Assembly (NCBI GenBank): GCA_002388665.1
Contig: DGMY01000011.1
Span: 1-44,598 of the forward strand
From: Opitutia bacterium UBA4506
Lineage (GTDB): Bacteria; Verrucomicrobiota; Verrucomicrobiia; Opitutales; Puniceicoccaceae
Direction: 5' to 3'
Length of the DNA: 44,598 nt
Under the pieces are notes generated by a model, which worked only from the letters and a program-made list of their open reading frames with translations, searched no databases and was not told the DNA's origin. Both the position numbers and the translations under genes were made by a program. This document shows, piece after piece, positions 35,401-40,959 of this stretch (position 1 is its first letter; the number at the start of each line of letters is the position of its first letter).

Positions 35401-35926
35401 GACCGTCACCTCGGCCGAGTTCGATGTAGTGGTGCGGATTCTGAATCAGGGGCATATCGCGGGCGATGCAGGAACCTTGGAGTTCTGGTCGGCGAATCCT
35501 TTCTATAATGATCTATCGGGGACGCCGGACCAAACCACTTCGGTCGGTCTGGTGAATCCGGGCGAGGTCATCGAGTTGACGTTTTCAGGGTTGCGGGCTC
35601 CGGACGATCAAGGAACCTATCACGTACGGGTGATTGTCGATGCTGGCGACGCGACCGATGAGTATAGTACAGGAAACAATCTAGGTGGCGCGACTTACAC
35701 GGTCTTCCCCGTGCGGGCTGAGATCGAGGCACATCCCGATGGAATGCAGATTTCCTGGAACAGCGCGGTCGGGTACACTTACTACGTCGAACGCTCGACG
35801 AGTCTCACGGGTGGTTTTGTTGACATCTCCGGTCCGATCAGTGCGACGCCCTCGGAAAACGTCTTTGTCGATGACGAGGTTCCTGCGGGAGGCGTCGTGT
35901 TCTATCGCGTTTGGGGAGAGCGGTAG
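29405..35926 (+). CDS. Giant secreted DUF11/SdrD-B/choice-of-anchor-A/CARDB protein
   Basis: A 2,173-residue exported, acidic, beta-rich surface protein. Order: signal peptide (1-24, FLWFLAGLGLATGASLQA); five DUF11-like Ig domains (about 25-825; motif YxLxVENTGNVP); SdrD B-type domain 1 (829-964, YGDRVWLDVNRDGIQDAGE); a DUF11 domain (968-1079); SdrD B-type domains 2 and 3 (1080-1195, 1197-1318); a DUF7507-like domain (1320-1432); then an Ig domain that starts at IAITKTGTF (about 1433) and resumes at IVYEFTVTNTGNV (about 1734), split by a domain resembling choice-of-anchor A. The only two cysteines of the protein, Cys1449 and Cys1732, bracket that insert. A Gly/Ser linker (1823-1857), two CARDB domains (1858-1972, 1986-2104) and a fibronectin-like tail (YYVERSTSL, VFYRVWGER) follow. 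No PEP-CTERM, LPXTG or membrane anchor is visible. ATG 29405 fits the signal peptide. Probable adhesion or matrix role (inference). Confidence 0.88.
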   Translation: MFHKKFFLWFLAGLGLATGASLQADVEVFKSIKDDLTEVETGETFTYQLQYRAASTTTDFENATLTDVLPAGLEFVSFLGTSHVDTYNYDAATRTLTVDFVDPLPAGSTGEFEVAAKFSPGSTADGTVAVNEATMDADNSPADTSDPVTITARASNKAVLSKALLGSSIPLDQDVTYRVRLNNNNGNGSLNLAGVSMVDELPEDAVFVNASDGGLYSAADHSVTWTVGELNAGSSATRTVTVRFPAGDFAVDDEVANEVSAVMTPLGQPEESLADSTIHTIELPNSDLNFSKAVNSRFVFEGKEAAKTWNFTLKNEGNVPVDSVVVTDQIPDHIDLTRIRVPRLSGTPEDLQDPVSVSYQTSLNVAWSGLVGNPYDGASSQWVDVSSLGLSVGEYVTAVRWEFGTIPVGYTVHDFSISGTVLTTDRTGTPLPAGYDADNTATIDYVDFEGPKSDSDGASIPVTTQRPVVELTKSASPSTVNDGGSTTYTLKLENRSEAAKTLESPVIADLLDEKLVYQSGSWQVVSKPAGAPDPVFEEIPDYNGTGRTLLRWSWTGASNYDLPIGQNIKVSFDANVPSGTIYGNIENRINLVDWGNSEIDNYYGVDPTVDSDDLDGDGDSSDTIYFENQNTYVRGRASMESVKWVKGQLDSDWSKYPASGLTVPGGQADYRLIVENTGNVPIRNAEILDILPIIDDTGVIDLSLRDTEWIASLAGPVSAPAGVTVYYSRSENPERPKYKDGVAGAVPAEWSTTPPATLVEARSLLFVFDGVTIQPGESFELSWPMRVPVGTPTDGPIAWNSFGYLGTRVDNNSQLLASEPIKVGISVEPDNNASYGDRVWLDVNRDGIQDAGEVGLNGIQVYLYEDSGPGLVGDGVRDPSVDRLVGFTITSDDFTGEPGYYLFPDLDRGNYYAVFDIPSGYGVSPEHAGSDDAVDSDVNATTGFTPITDLAAAESDRSWDLGLWLPPTGVDLVKVAGAAADGDDLWVLPGTAVTYYYTVTNTGETPLVRLRVTDDILGLIDIVDGPLAPGESVTVSKTSEELSDGVVNIGKVVGHPADPSGSEIPGAPAVESDDPASVSVYASIGDYVWYDIDLDGIQDAGENPVSGTVVTLYNASGDPIGTDTTDGNGKYLFSGLLPGDYSLGFEPPAGYVLSGQDLGGDDTLDSDVDQDSGRTIVTTLVAGEQDRSWDAGLWKPSSLGDYVWVDTDADGIQDGSESGIGGIVVNLLDGSGNPVLVGGAPVTTTTAGNGFYEFDGLTPGTYGVEFVLPTTHIFSPQDADANGINGVSNSDADETTGLTATVVLGNGEHNPRLDAGLIPANPEIALTKKVTPTEYSVDGEVLTYSFIVENTGNVPLVDVVVSDPLFTVSGGPISLAVGEVDSTTFTGSYLVGLGDLNAGSRPNTASVAAKDPRTDEVVSDSDSALATALQLPAIAITKTGTFVSGVGDCNTLGLAGEFNALIFGNLNASGGDTDGRLGVGGTGTFSSGYSVGIPVKGYPIPTYYGGTEDMFIVAGDLSDGNFGVNGNVVHGGVRTGPVRVMVNGNLTRQVIPVTFDVDGNVPGDGSGVSFSDLLAEVEVRSALLGAFEERGVVEVTETLGGSGVVGLTLVGNDPELNVFQLTADQLSLSSAALTISVPTGSKVLVNVSGDALSIQNVGMTLEGVDVRDVLFNLVEATSVSNSGFAWLGSVLAPYASGEFAGGSIDGTAIFGGDVVTTGGFEFHNFPFNGGICTEIVYEFTVTNTGNVTITDIQIDDPIVDVEGGPISLDPGETDSATFTARYTLRASDVINGAFTNTATGSGLPPYGARVSATASDTQTFTIPGIGSGGSAGSSGSSSGGAGGAPGTPTDSASNGEKPDLQVSSVVLTPEPSTVGDSFSAVVKIENRGLWKAEGAILRFWSDQAGWVSEGESGEAEVHLGTMEIGEVRTVTVAGFTAPALEGTYHLRAFVDADGTVEEQSEGNNQLTGTYTIFAEASTNPPSWMKPDFVVQSVELDPSPTVTSAEFDVVVRILNQGHIAGDAGTLEFWSANPFYNDLSGTPDQTTSVGLVNPGEVIELTFSGLRAPDDQGTYHVRVIVDAGDATDEYSTGNNLGGATYTVFPVRAEIEAHPDGMQISWNSAVGYTYYVERSTSLTGGFVDISGPISATPSENVFVDDEVPAGGVVFYRVWGER

Positions 35927-36075
35927 GCTAGGCAGGTCCCTCGGTAGAATAGGGCGAGAGCCTGGAATTCTCTTTCGCTAGAAAATCTCTCCGTGGTGTG
36001 TGTGTGCGGGAGCTCTGACCTCACCGGCGGGCTTTTGCAGTGGCCTTTGAGGTTCTCTTGTTCTTTACCTGAGGC

Positions 36076-36813
36076 ATGTCCGTTTCTCCACGATCAAACG
36101 ATCGCCCCCGTTTCGCTGGCAGCTCGATTTCTGGTTTCTGGGTCTGGACTGTCTTGCTCTGTGCGGGAGTTTGGGGGTTTCTGCAGATTGCCGATTACGC
36201 GATGGGAGGTGGCTCGCACGCGATTGATCGGGCCATCCTGCTCTCGATGCGCTCCTCGGCAGATCCTTCAGATCCGGCCGGACCACGATGGCTTGAGGAG
36301 TTGGGCCGTGACTTCACCGCTCTGGGTGGAACCGGAGTCCTCACCTTGGTAACGCTCACAGTAGTCGGCTATCTTCTGCTTATCAGAAAGGCTCGGATCG
36401 CCGGCTTCGTCGTTGTTGCGGTGGTAGTAGGATTGCTCATGAGTTCATTGCTCAAAAGCGGTTTCGATCGTCCCCGGCCCGACCTCGTTCCGCATGGCTC
36501 CCATACCTACACTTCGAGTTTTCCCAGCGGGCACTCCATGATGGCCGCGGTTTGTTATCTTACTTTGGCGAGTCTTCTGTGTGCCGCCCATCCCGAGCGC
36601 AGGATCAAGATGTATCTGGTCCTGGTCGCTTCGGTGCTGACTGTCTTGATTGGAGTCAGTCGCGTCTATCTAGGGGTGCACTGGCCAACGGATGTTGTCG
36701 CCGGCTGGCTGGCGGGAACATTGTGGGCTCTCTCCGCTTGGTGGCTCGCTCGGTGGCTTCAACGGTGTCGTCAGATTGAGCCGGCGTCGAGTTCCGACGA
36801 TTTCGCCGACTAG
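36076..36813 (+). CDS. PAP2-family phosphatase (membrane lipid phosphatase)
   Basis: A 245-residue integral membrane phosphatase. The three PAP2 motifs are present in order: KSGFDRPRP (KxxxxxxRP), PSGHS and SRVYLGVHWPTDV (SRxxxxxHxxxD) with the catalytic His. About six hydrophobic segments place the site at the periplasmic face, so the likely substrates are undecaprenyl pyrophosphate or phosphatidic acid-type lipids; the choice cannot be read. GAGG lies 2-5 bases before the ATG. It converges on the MFS gene, 31 bases apart. Confidence 0.92.
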   Translation: MSVSPRSNDRPRFAGSSISGFWVWTVLLCAGVWGFLQIADYAMGGGSHAIDRAILLSMRSSADPSDPAGPRWLEELGRDFTALGGTGVLTLVTLTVVGYLLLIRKARIAGFVVVAVVVGLLMSSLLKSGFDRPRPDLVPHGSHTYTSSFPSGHSMMAAVCYLTLASLLCAAHPERRIKMYLVLVASVLTVLIGVSRVYLGVHWPTDVVAGWLAGTLWALSAWWLARWLQRCRQIEPASSSDDFAD

Positions 36814-36844
36814 GGCGAGTGAAAGCGCTACAAGGGAGTGATCG

Positions 36845-38104
36845 CTACGGAGTGGATTGATCGCCGCGTAGGTTCGGGCCGGGCTCCATCGGTTGGGGAC
36901 GGGCAAAGACGATCATTCCGACAACGGCGGAGCCAACGATGACGATGAGGGCTCCGATCGCAGCATCAAAACTGCCAAACAAGACGCTGAGCCATCCAGT
37001 GAGCAGAGGAGAAACGATCCCGGAGGCCGAGAAAAATGTGACGAGGATCCCAGTCGCCGAACCCGATTGCTGGGGAAATAGGTCTGAACAGATGGAGTAG
37101 TAGGGGGAATTGGGCATCATCGCAAAGCCGATTGCAATTGAGAGGCAAACGAGGGCGACGGTAGGGGTCGGGGCTAGCAGGAGGACCGCAAAAAAGAGAA
37201 CCGCTATGGTCTGGCAGATCCAAATCAGGTGAACGCGGGAGGCACGAACATCACCCGTGCGAATCATGATCCGGTCCGAGATCCATCCGGCGGCGGGCAT
37301 GAGCGCCAACGCGATCGCCCAGGGAAGAACCGAAAACCAACCAACTTTAGTCACGTCCATGTGATAGGTCTGACCGAGGTAGCCAGGCAACCAGCTTACG
37401 CCGAAAAAGAGGACATAACCGAAGGCGAAAAATGACCAGCTCGTTGCGAGGAGGGTCGGGTTGCGGAGGAGGTCCCGCCAACGAGGTGGAGGGGTGTCAG
37501 TGGCTGTTTTTCGATGAATGAGTTCCCCAGGGGCATTGCGGTAGAAGAGTAGCCAGAGGACTCCCATGATCACTCCTGCAATCCCGAGCACGATGAAGGA
37601 TGATCTCCATCCAAATGATTGAATGAGATTCGAGAGTAGGGGCCCTCCAATCATCAGCGCGAGGGGCACTCCGAGGAGGCAGACCGAAATTTGACGACTG
37701 AGCTTCTTGGGGTCCATCCAATCGGCCATCGCCCGATCCATTGCGGGGAAGTTGACGCCTTCCCCTAGGCCGAGGAGATACCGCAGGCCGATAAATATCA
37801 AGAGAGTCGGGGTAAACCCCTGCAGGATCATGACTACCGACCAAGCCAGTACCGCGACCGCCCAGACGAGGCGAACGTTGCCTTTGTCCAATATCCATCC
37901 CGAAACCCCATTGATGGAAAGTGTCCCGAGGGCAAAGGCCGACATCAGAAAGCCAAATTCGGTATTGTTGATTCCAAACTCTTTCTGGATCGGTGAGATC
38001 GAAAAGGAGATGACGACTCGGTCGAGGTAGTTGAGGAGGCCGAGAAGAAAACAGAGCGTAATGACGGTGCCCCGGGACCGTGCGAGAGAGATTGTTCGGT
38101 GCAT
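36845..38104 (-). CDS. MFS transporter, anion:cation symporter (hexuronate/ExuT-like) type
   Basis: A 419-residue major facilitator with 12 predicted helices. CFLLGLLNYLDRVVISFSISPI, GISGWILDK-like loop 2-3 and GLRYLLGLGEGVNFPAM fit the ACS family (ExuT, GudP, DgoT), importers of hexuronates and related sugar acids. The central loop (RKTATDTPPPRWRDLL) and the second bundle opening TSWSFFAFGYVLFFGVSWLPGYL are also typical. The substrate cannot be fixed from sequence. It is divergent from the secreted TPR protein, with several inverted repeats between them. Confidence 0.9.
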   Translation of the reverse strand: MHRTISLARSRGTVITLCFLLGLLNYLDRVVISFSISPIQKEFGINNTEFGFLMSAFALGTLSINGVSGWILDKGNVRLVWAVAVLAWSVVMILQGFTPTLLIFIGLRYLLGLGEGVNFPAMDRAMADWMDPKKLSRQISVCLLGVPLALMIGGPLLSNLIQSFGWRSSFIVLGIAGVIMGVLWLLFYRNAPGELIHRKTATDTPPPRWRDLLRNPTLLATSWSFFAFGYVLFFGVSWLPGYLGQTYHMDVTKVGWFSVLPWAIALALMPAAGWISDRIMIRTGDVRASRVHLIWICQTIAVLFFAVLLLAPTPTVALVCLSIAIGFAMMPNSPYYSICSDLFPQQSGSATGILVTFFSASGIVSPLLTGWLSVLFGSFDAAIGALIVIVGSAVVGMIVFARPQPMEPGPNLRGDQSTP

Positions 38105-38136
38105 GAAGGTTTAGGAAAATTAAAGAATGGTCAGGG

Positions 38137-38208
38137 CGCAATCAGAAGGATTGCGGTAGAAAGCGGGAGTATCAGAGTGCGATACTATTGAATTGAGATT
38201 GCTCTGAT
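38137..38208. promoter_or_regulatory. Cluster of inverted repeats between divergent MFS and TPR-protein genes
   Basis: Three overlapping palindromic elements occupy the 129-bp divergent gap: CGCAATC/GATTGCG at 38137-38155 (5-base loop), AGTATC/GATACT at 38168-38186 (7-base spacer), and ATCAGAG (38171-38177) with CTCTGAT (38202-38208). The second and third share bases, so they are mutually exclusive if formed in RNA, or are overlapping operators. Confidence 0.4.
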
Positions 38209-38233
38209 TTTACTGCTCTTCGAAGATGAGCGG

Positions 38234-39538
38234 ATGGGACGGTTATTGGCTCTTTTTGCAATAGGTTTGAGTATTCTGTCGGAGGTTGTTGCGGAGAATG
38301 AGGTGGAAAAGGCGATCATTCCTTATCGCATTTTCTTCGAGTTCGCGAACTTGAAGCCCGGATCAGACTATGAAGAGGAGTATCGTTCGGTCGCATTTCG
38401 AATGAGTAGTCAGCTGGATGGGGTCGATGTCGAAGAGATTGAGATCTACATCGATTCCGAGGCCGGTAAGGTTCCGTTGGAGCTTAACAGCGATGGTATC
38501 TTCGATGTCCCGATCAGTCTGGCCCTCTACGAGGAGAATCCTAATATCATCAGCAACCAGCCGAAGGGGAGTTTGTATCTCAAGTTAGCCATGGGATTGG
38601 GAGGGCGTGCGCCGTTTGAGCTGCCTCAGGACGGGTCGCCGAGGATGCGCTATTTAAGCCTCTTTCCTTTGGATGAGATTCGGCAGGGGATCAATGAGTT
38701 CACTTCGAGTTACGGTTCGGGTGAGGTATTTTCCGATGAAACTCGGGACCGTGTGTGCGTAATCTTTGAGAATGCGACACATCCAGACTCTGGAAGGATC
38801 ACGATCGAGGGTGAAGGTACTGACACTCGATTGCCAAAGGACGAGGAGGGTCGTTTCCTGCTGCCATTCGACCCCCAATTGGCCGAAATAAATCCGTGGG
38901 TGCGGTTCGATCCCCAGGATGGATGGTCCTGCCGGGTCGTGATTCTAGGCGCCGAAGAGGAAGCGAATGAGGTTTCAACAGACGAAATGTCATCTGTTTC
39001 CGGTGAAGATCCCTCTGCCGAGAGTCTCTCGGGTGCTCAAGATTCGGAACGCTTTCAGGAGGTGCTCCGGGAGCACCCGGAGAATTTCGGAGTTCGGGCC
39101 AAGTATGCGTTATGGTTGATGTCGCAAGGTGAGTATGAGAACGCCCTGGCCGAGTTTGAGAAAGCTGACGAGATCTCCATGGGCATCCGAAATTTCGATG
39201 AAACTGTCGGATTTCCCTATGAAAAGTTCTATGCGCAAACCTTGTACGGTGCTGCAGTGGAGCGGATCAATCGCGAGGGAGTCAATGTCGTCTCGCTCCG
39301 CAGGATCCAGCTGGCGTTGGGGATGGGTAAAGACTCTCTTCGGGATTTGGGGAGTCTACAGGGATGCTACGCAGTCCTTTCGGTTCTATATCAAGCGCAA
39401 GGCCAGTTTGATTTAGCCATCGAAGCGGCAAATCTCAGTATCGAGACGGCAATAGAAACCGGGCATGTCGAAGAACTCCCCACGCTGAAATTGCAGTTGA
39501 AAAAGGCCGAGGCCGCGGCGAAACAAAACGGGCAGTGA
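38234..39538 (+). CDS. Secreted protein with C-terminal TPR repeats, unknown function
   Basis: A 434-residue exported protein: signal peptide about 1-20 (LLALFAIGLSILSEVVA). The N-terminal half (about 25-235) is sheet-rich (PYRIFFEFANLKPGSDY, VDVEEIEIYIDSEAGKVPLEL, SDSGRITIEGEG-like) and contains an unrecognised double segment in which two similar beta units precede a FDPQ..PWVRF stretch. A low-complexity Ser/Glu linker (about 240-265) leads to tetratricopeptide-like repeats (HPENFGVRAKYALWLMSQGEYENALAEFEKADEI, YAVLSVLYQAQGQFDLAIEAANLSIE). It probably acts in the periplasm. No family name is assigned. Confidence 0.78.
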   Translation: MGRLLALFAIGLSILSEVVAENEVEKAIIPYRIFFEFANLKPGSDYEEEYRSVAFRMSSQLDGVDVEEIEIYIDSEAGKVPLELNSDGIFDVPISLALYEENPNIISNQPKGSLYLKLAMGLGGRAPFELPQDGSPRMRYLSLFPLDEIRQGINEFTSSYGSGEVFSDETRDRVCVIFENATHPDSGRITIEGEGTDTRLPKDEEGRFLLPFDPQLAEINPWVRFDPQDGWSCRVVILGAEEEANEVSTDEMSSVSGEDPSAESLSGAQDSERFQEVLREHPENFGVRAKYALWLMSQGEYENALAEFEKADEISMGIRNFDETVGFPYEKFYAQTLYGAAVERINREGVNVVSLRRIQLALGMGKDSLRDLGSLQGCYAVLSVLYQAQGQFDLAIEAANLSIETAIETGHVEELPTLKLQLKKAEAAAKQNGQ

Positions 39539-39567
39539 AGAGTCGTAGCGGCCGCAAGTCCAGTGGC

Positions 39568-39600
39568 CTCAATATGGGAGGCAGTTCTCAATATGGGAGG
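39568..39600. repeat. Extra copies of the repeat head motif
   Basis: CTCAATATGGGAG occurs at 39568-39580 and again at 39587-39599, directly before copy 1 of the tandem repeat, which begins with the same CTCAATATGGGA sequence at 39602. These look like truncated or serially inserted heads of the same element. Confidence 0.7.
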
Positions 39601-39728
39601 TCTCAATATGGGACACCCATGAACTCGCGGAAATATAATTGACACATCGGAGGTAGGTGGGCGGCCGCTGCTAATGCCAGTTCTAGCTATTTTTGAGGGG
39701 TACTTGTCCGTCAGCTAGAGTGGGATGG
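39601..39728 (+). repeat. Tandem repeat, copy 1
   Basis: A 120-bp core at 39601-39720 beginning TCTCAATATGGGACACCC and ending GTCAGCTAGAG, followed by a short version of the tail (TGGGATGG) that lacks about 15 bases present in copies 2 and 3. It contains ATTGAC (39638-39643), GGAGGT (39649-39654) and the perfect 7-bp inverted repeat TCTAGCT/AGCTAGA (39682-39688 and 39713-39719). Confidence 0.88.
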
Positions 39729-39876
39729 TCTCAATCTGGGACACCCATGAACTCGCTGAAAAATAATTGACACATCGGAGGTAGGTGGGCGTCCGCTGCT
39801 AATGCTAGTTCTAGCTATTTTTGAGGGGTACTTGTCCGTCGGCTAGAGAGTCGGAAGGAGTACGGGATGGTTCGGC
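39729..39876 (+). repeat. Tandem repeat, copy 2
   Basis: A 120-bp core at 39729-39848 differing from copy 1 at a handful of positions, followed by a 28-base tail (AGTCGGAAGGAGTACGGGAT plus GGTTCGGC) shared with copy 3. Another head-like motif (GTCTCAATTTCGGCAG) separates it from copy 3. The stem TCTAGC/GCTAGA is kept at 6 bp. Confidence 0.88.
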
Positions 39877-39895
39877 AGGTCTCAATTTCGGCAGT

Positions 39896-40044
39896 TCTCA
39901 ATCTGGGACACCCATGAACTCGCGGAAAAATAATTGACATATCGGAGGTAGGTAGGCGGCCGCTGCTATTGCCAGTTCTAACTATTTTTTGAGGGGTACT
40001 TGTCCGTCGGCTAGAGAGTCGGAAGGAGTACGGGATGGTTCGGC
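39896..40044 (+). repeat. Tandem repeat, copy 3
   Basis: A 121-bp core at 39896-40016 (one extra T in the T-run) plus the same 28-base tail as copy 2. The left stem arm is mutated to TCTAAC, so the hairpin is weakened. This copy ends 149 bases upstream of the rpmI start codon. Confidence 0.88.
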
Positions 40045-40193
40045 TGTTGTCTGTACTCCGATTTAAATCGCCGCCGTAAAAATGTGTCCATTGGGCCCAG
40101 ATTTAAGAGGGCTAGGTGGAGGTTTGCCCATTTTCTCCCGAAATACTCTTTACAGCTACTCCGGGAATCGCTTTTATCTTCCGTTTTTCCACC
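40045..40193 (+). other. Leader region of the rpmI-rplT operon
   Basis: The 149 bases between the last repeat copy and rpmI must hold the operon promoter unless transcription starts within or before the repeats. No strong sigma-70 pair, no terminator and no infC gene are visible; a Shine-Dalgarno is absent before the rpmI ATG. Confidence 0.4.
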
Positions 40194-40379
40194 ATGCAAA
40201 AGACCAAGAAATCCATCGCTAAGCGTTTTAAGGTGACTGGGACAGGACGTCTCATGCGCCGCAAAGCGGGCAAGCGCCACCTGCTCCGTAAAAAATCCAC
40301 GAAGCAGCGTCGGGCCATGCGCCAGGATCAGTCAGTTTCCAAAGGCTTTCAGAAGCGTTTGGAGAAGGCTATCCTCTAA
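40194..40379 (+). CDS. rpmI: 50S ribosomal protein L35
   Basis: A 61-residue, very basic large-subunit protein with the family pattern KTKKSIAKRFKVTGTGRLMRRKAGKRHLLRKKSTKQRR. The open frame extends upstream to 40116, but ATG 40194 begins the conserved Lys-rich N-terminus and gives the normal length. It is followed by rplT in the usual order; infC, which often precedes rpmI, is not adjacent here. Confidence 0.95.
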   Translation: MQKTKKSIAKRFKVTGTGRLMRRKAGKRHLLRKKSTKQRRAMRQDQSVSKGFQKRLEKAIL

Positions 40380-40393
40380 CAAAAGATGAATTC

Positions 40394-40433
40394 GCGATTC
40401 CCCGGGTGACAACATCAGGCGACCCGGGATCGC
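40394..40433 (+). promoter_or_regulatory. Stem-loop between rpmI and rplT, candidate L20 control element
   Basis: GCGAT plus CCCGGGT (40394-40407, with a 2-base bulge) pairs with ACCCGGGATCGC (40422-40433) over 12 bp around a 14-base loop. No T-tract follows and it ends 24 bases before the rplT ATG, which suits a translational control site rather than a terminator. L20 autoregulation of rpmI-rplT is known in other bacteria; the match here is inference. Confidence 0.45.
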
Positions 40434-40457
40434 CCTAAAAACAAGAGAACCTAAAAC

Positions 40458-40829
40458 ATGCCAAGAGCCACAAATAAACCCGCTTCACGCGCACGCCGCA
40501 AGAAGGTCCTTAAAAAAGCTAAGGGCTACTTCGGTAACAAATCACGTCTATTCCGCTATGCGAAAGACGCAGTCGATCGGGGCGAGAAATTCGCTTACCG
40601 CGACCGCCGCAAAAAGAAGTCGGAGATGCGTCAGCTATGGATCGTTCGGATCAATGCTGCCTGCCGCGCCAACGGAATCAACTATAGCCGCTTTATGTCG
40701 GGCCTCCGCGTAGCCGGAATCGAAATGAACCGCAAAACTCTTTCGGAGCTCGCGATTCATGATTCGATTGCCTTCGAAGCATTGGTTCAGCAGGTCAAGG
40801 ATGCTGCCCCGGCCGAGAAAGCCGCGTAA
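40458..40829 (+). CDS. rplT: 50S ribosomal protein L20
   Basis: A 123-residue assembly-essential 23S rRNA-binding protein: MPRATNKPASRARRKKVLKKAKGYFG at the start, then YAYRDRRKKKSEMR-like (FAYRDRRKKKSEMRQLWIVRINAACR) and NGINYSRFMSGL. Slightly longer than E. coli L20 (118) through an Ala/Glu/Lys tail. In operon with rpmI; a terminator separates it from pheS. Confidence 0.96.
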   Translation: MPRATNKPASRARRKKVLKKAKGYFGNKSRLFRYAKDAVDRGEKFAYRDRRKKKSEMRQLWIVRINAACRANGINYSRFMSGLRVAGIEMNRKTLSELAIHDSIAFEALVQQVKDAAPAEKAA

Positions 40830-40842
40830 ATAATTTTACGAC

Positions 40843-40880
40843 ACACCCGGCGGACTTCGGACCGCCGGGTGTTTTTTTTC
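40843..40880 (+). terminator. Rho-independent terminator between rplT and pheS
   Basis: ACACCCGGCGG (40843-40853) pairs with CCGCCGGGTGT (40862-40872) around ACTTCGGA, followed by a run of eight T (40872-40879). It implies that pheS has its own promoter or depends on read-through. Confidence 0.9.
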
Positions 40881-40959
40881 TCCAAAACTGCGGAGTCCAG
40901 TTGTCGAGTGAAGCGTCTCGACTGGAATTCCTTTAAACGCTCACGCTTTTCCCTTTTCC

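Noticed and set aside
35928..35965. Imperfect stem after the giant adhesin gene considered as a terminator
   Set aside because: Short interrupted helices and no T-run; left unannotated.
39568..40044. Tandem repeats considered as a CRISPR array
   Set aside because: The unit is about 120 bp with near-identical content throughout, no short direct repeats with variable spacers, and no cas genes nearby.
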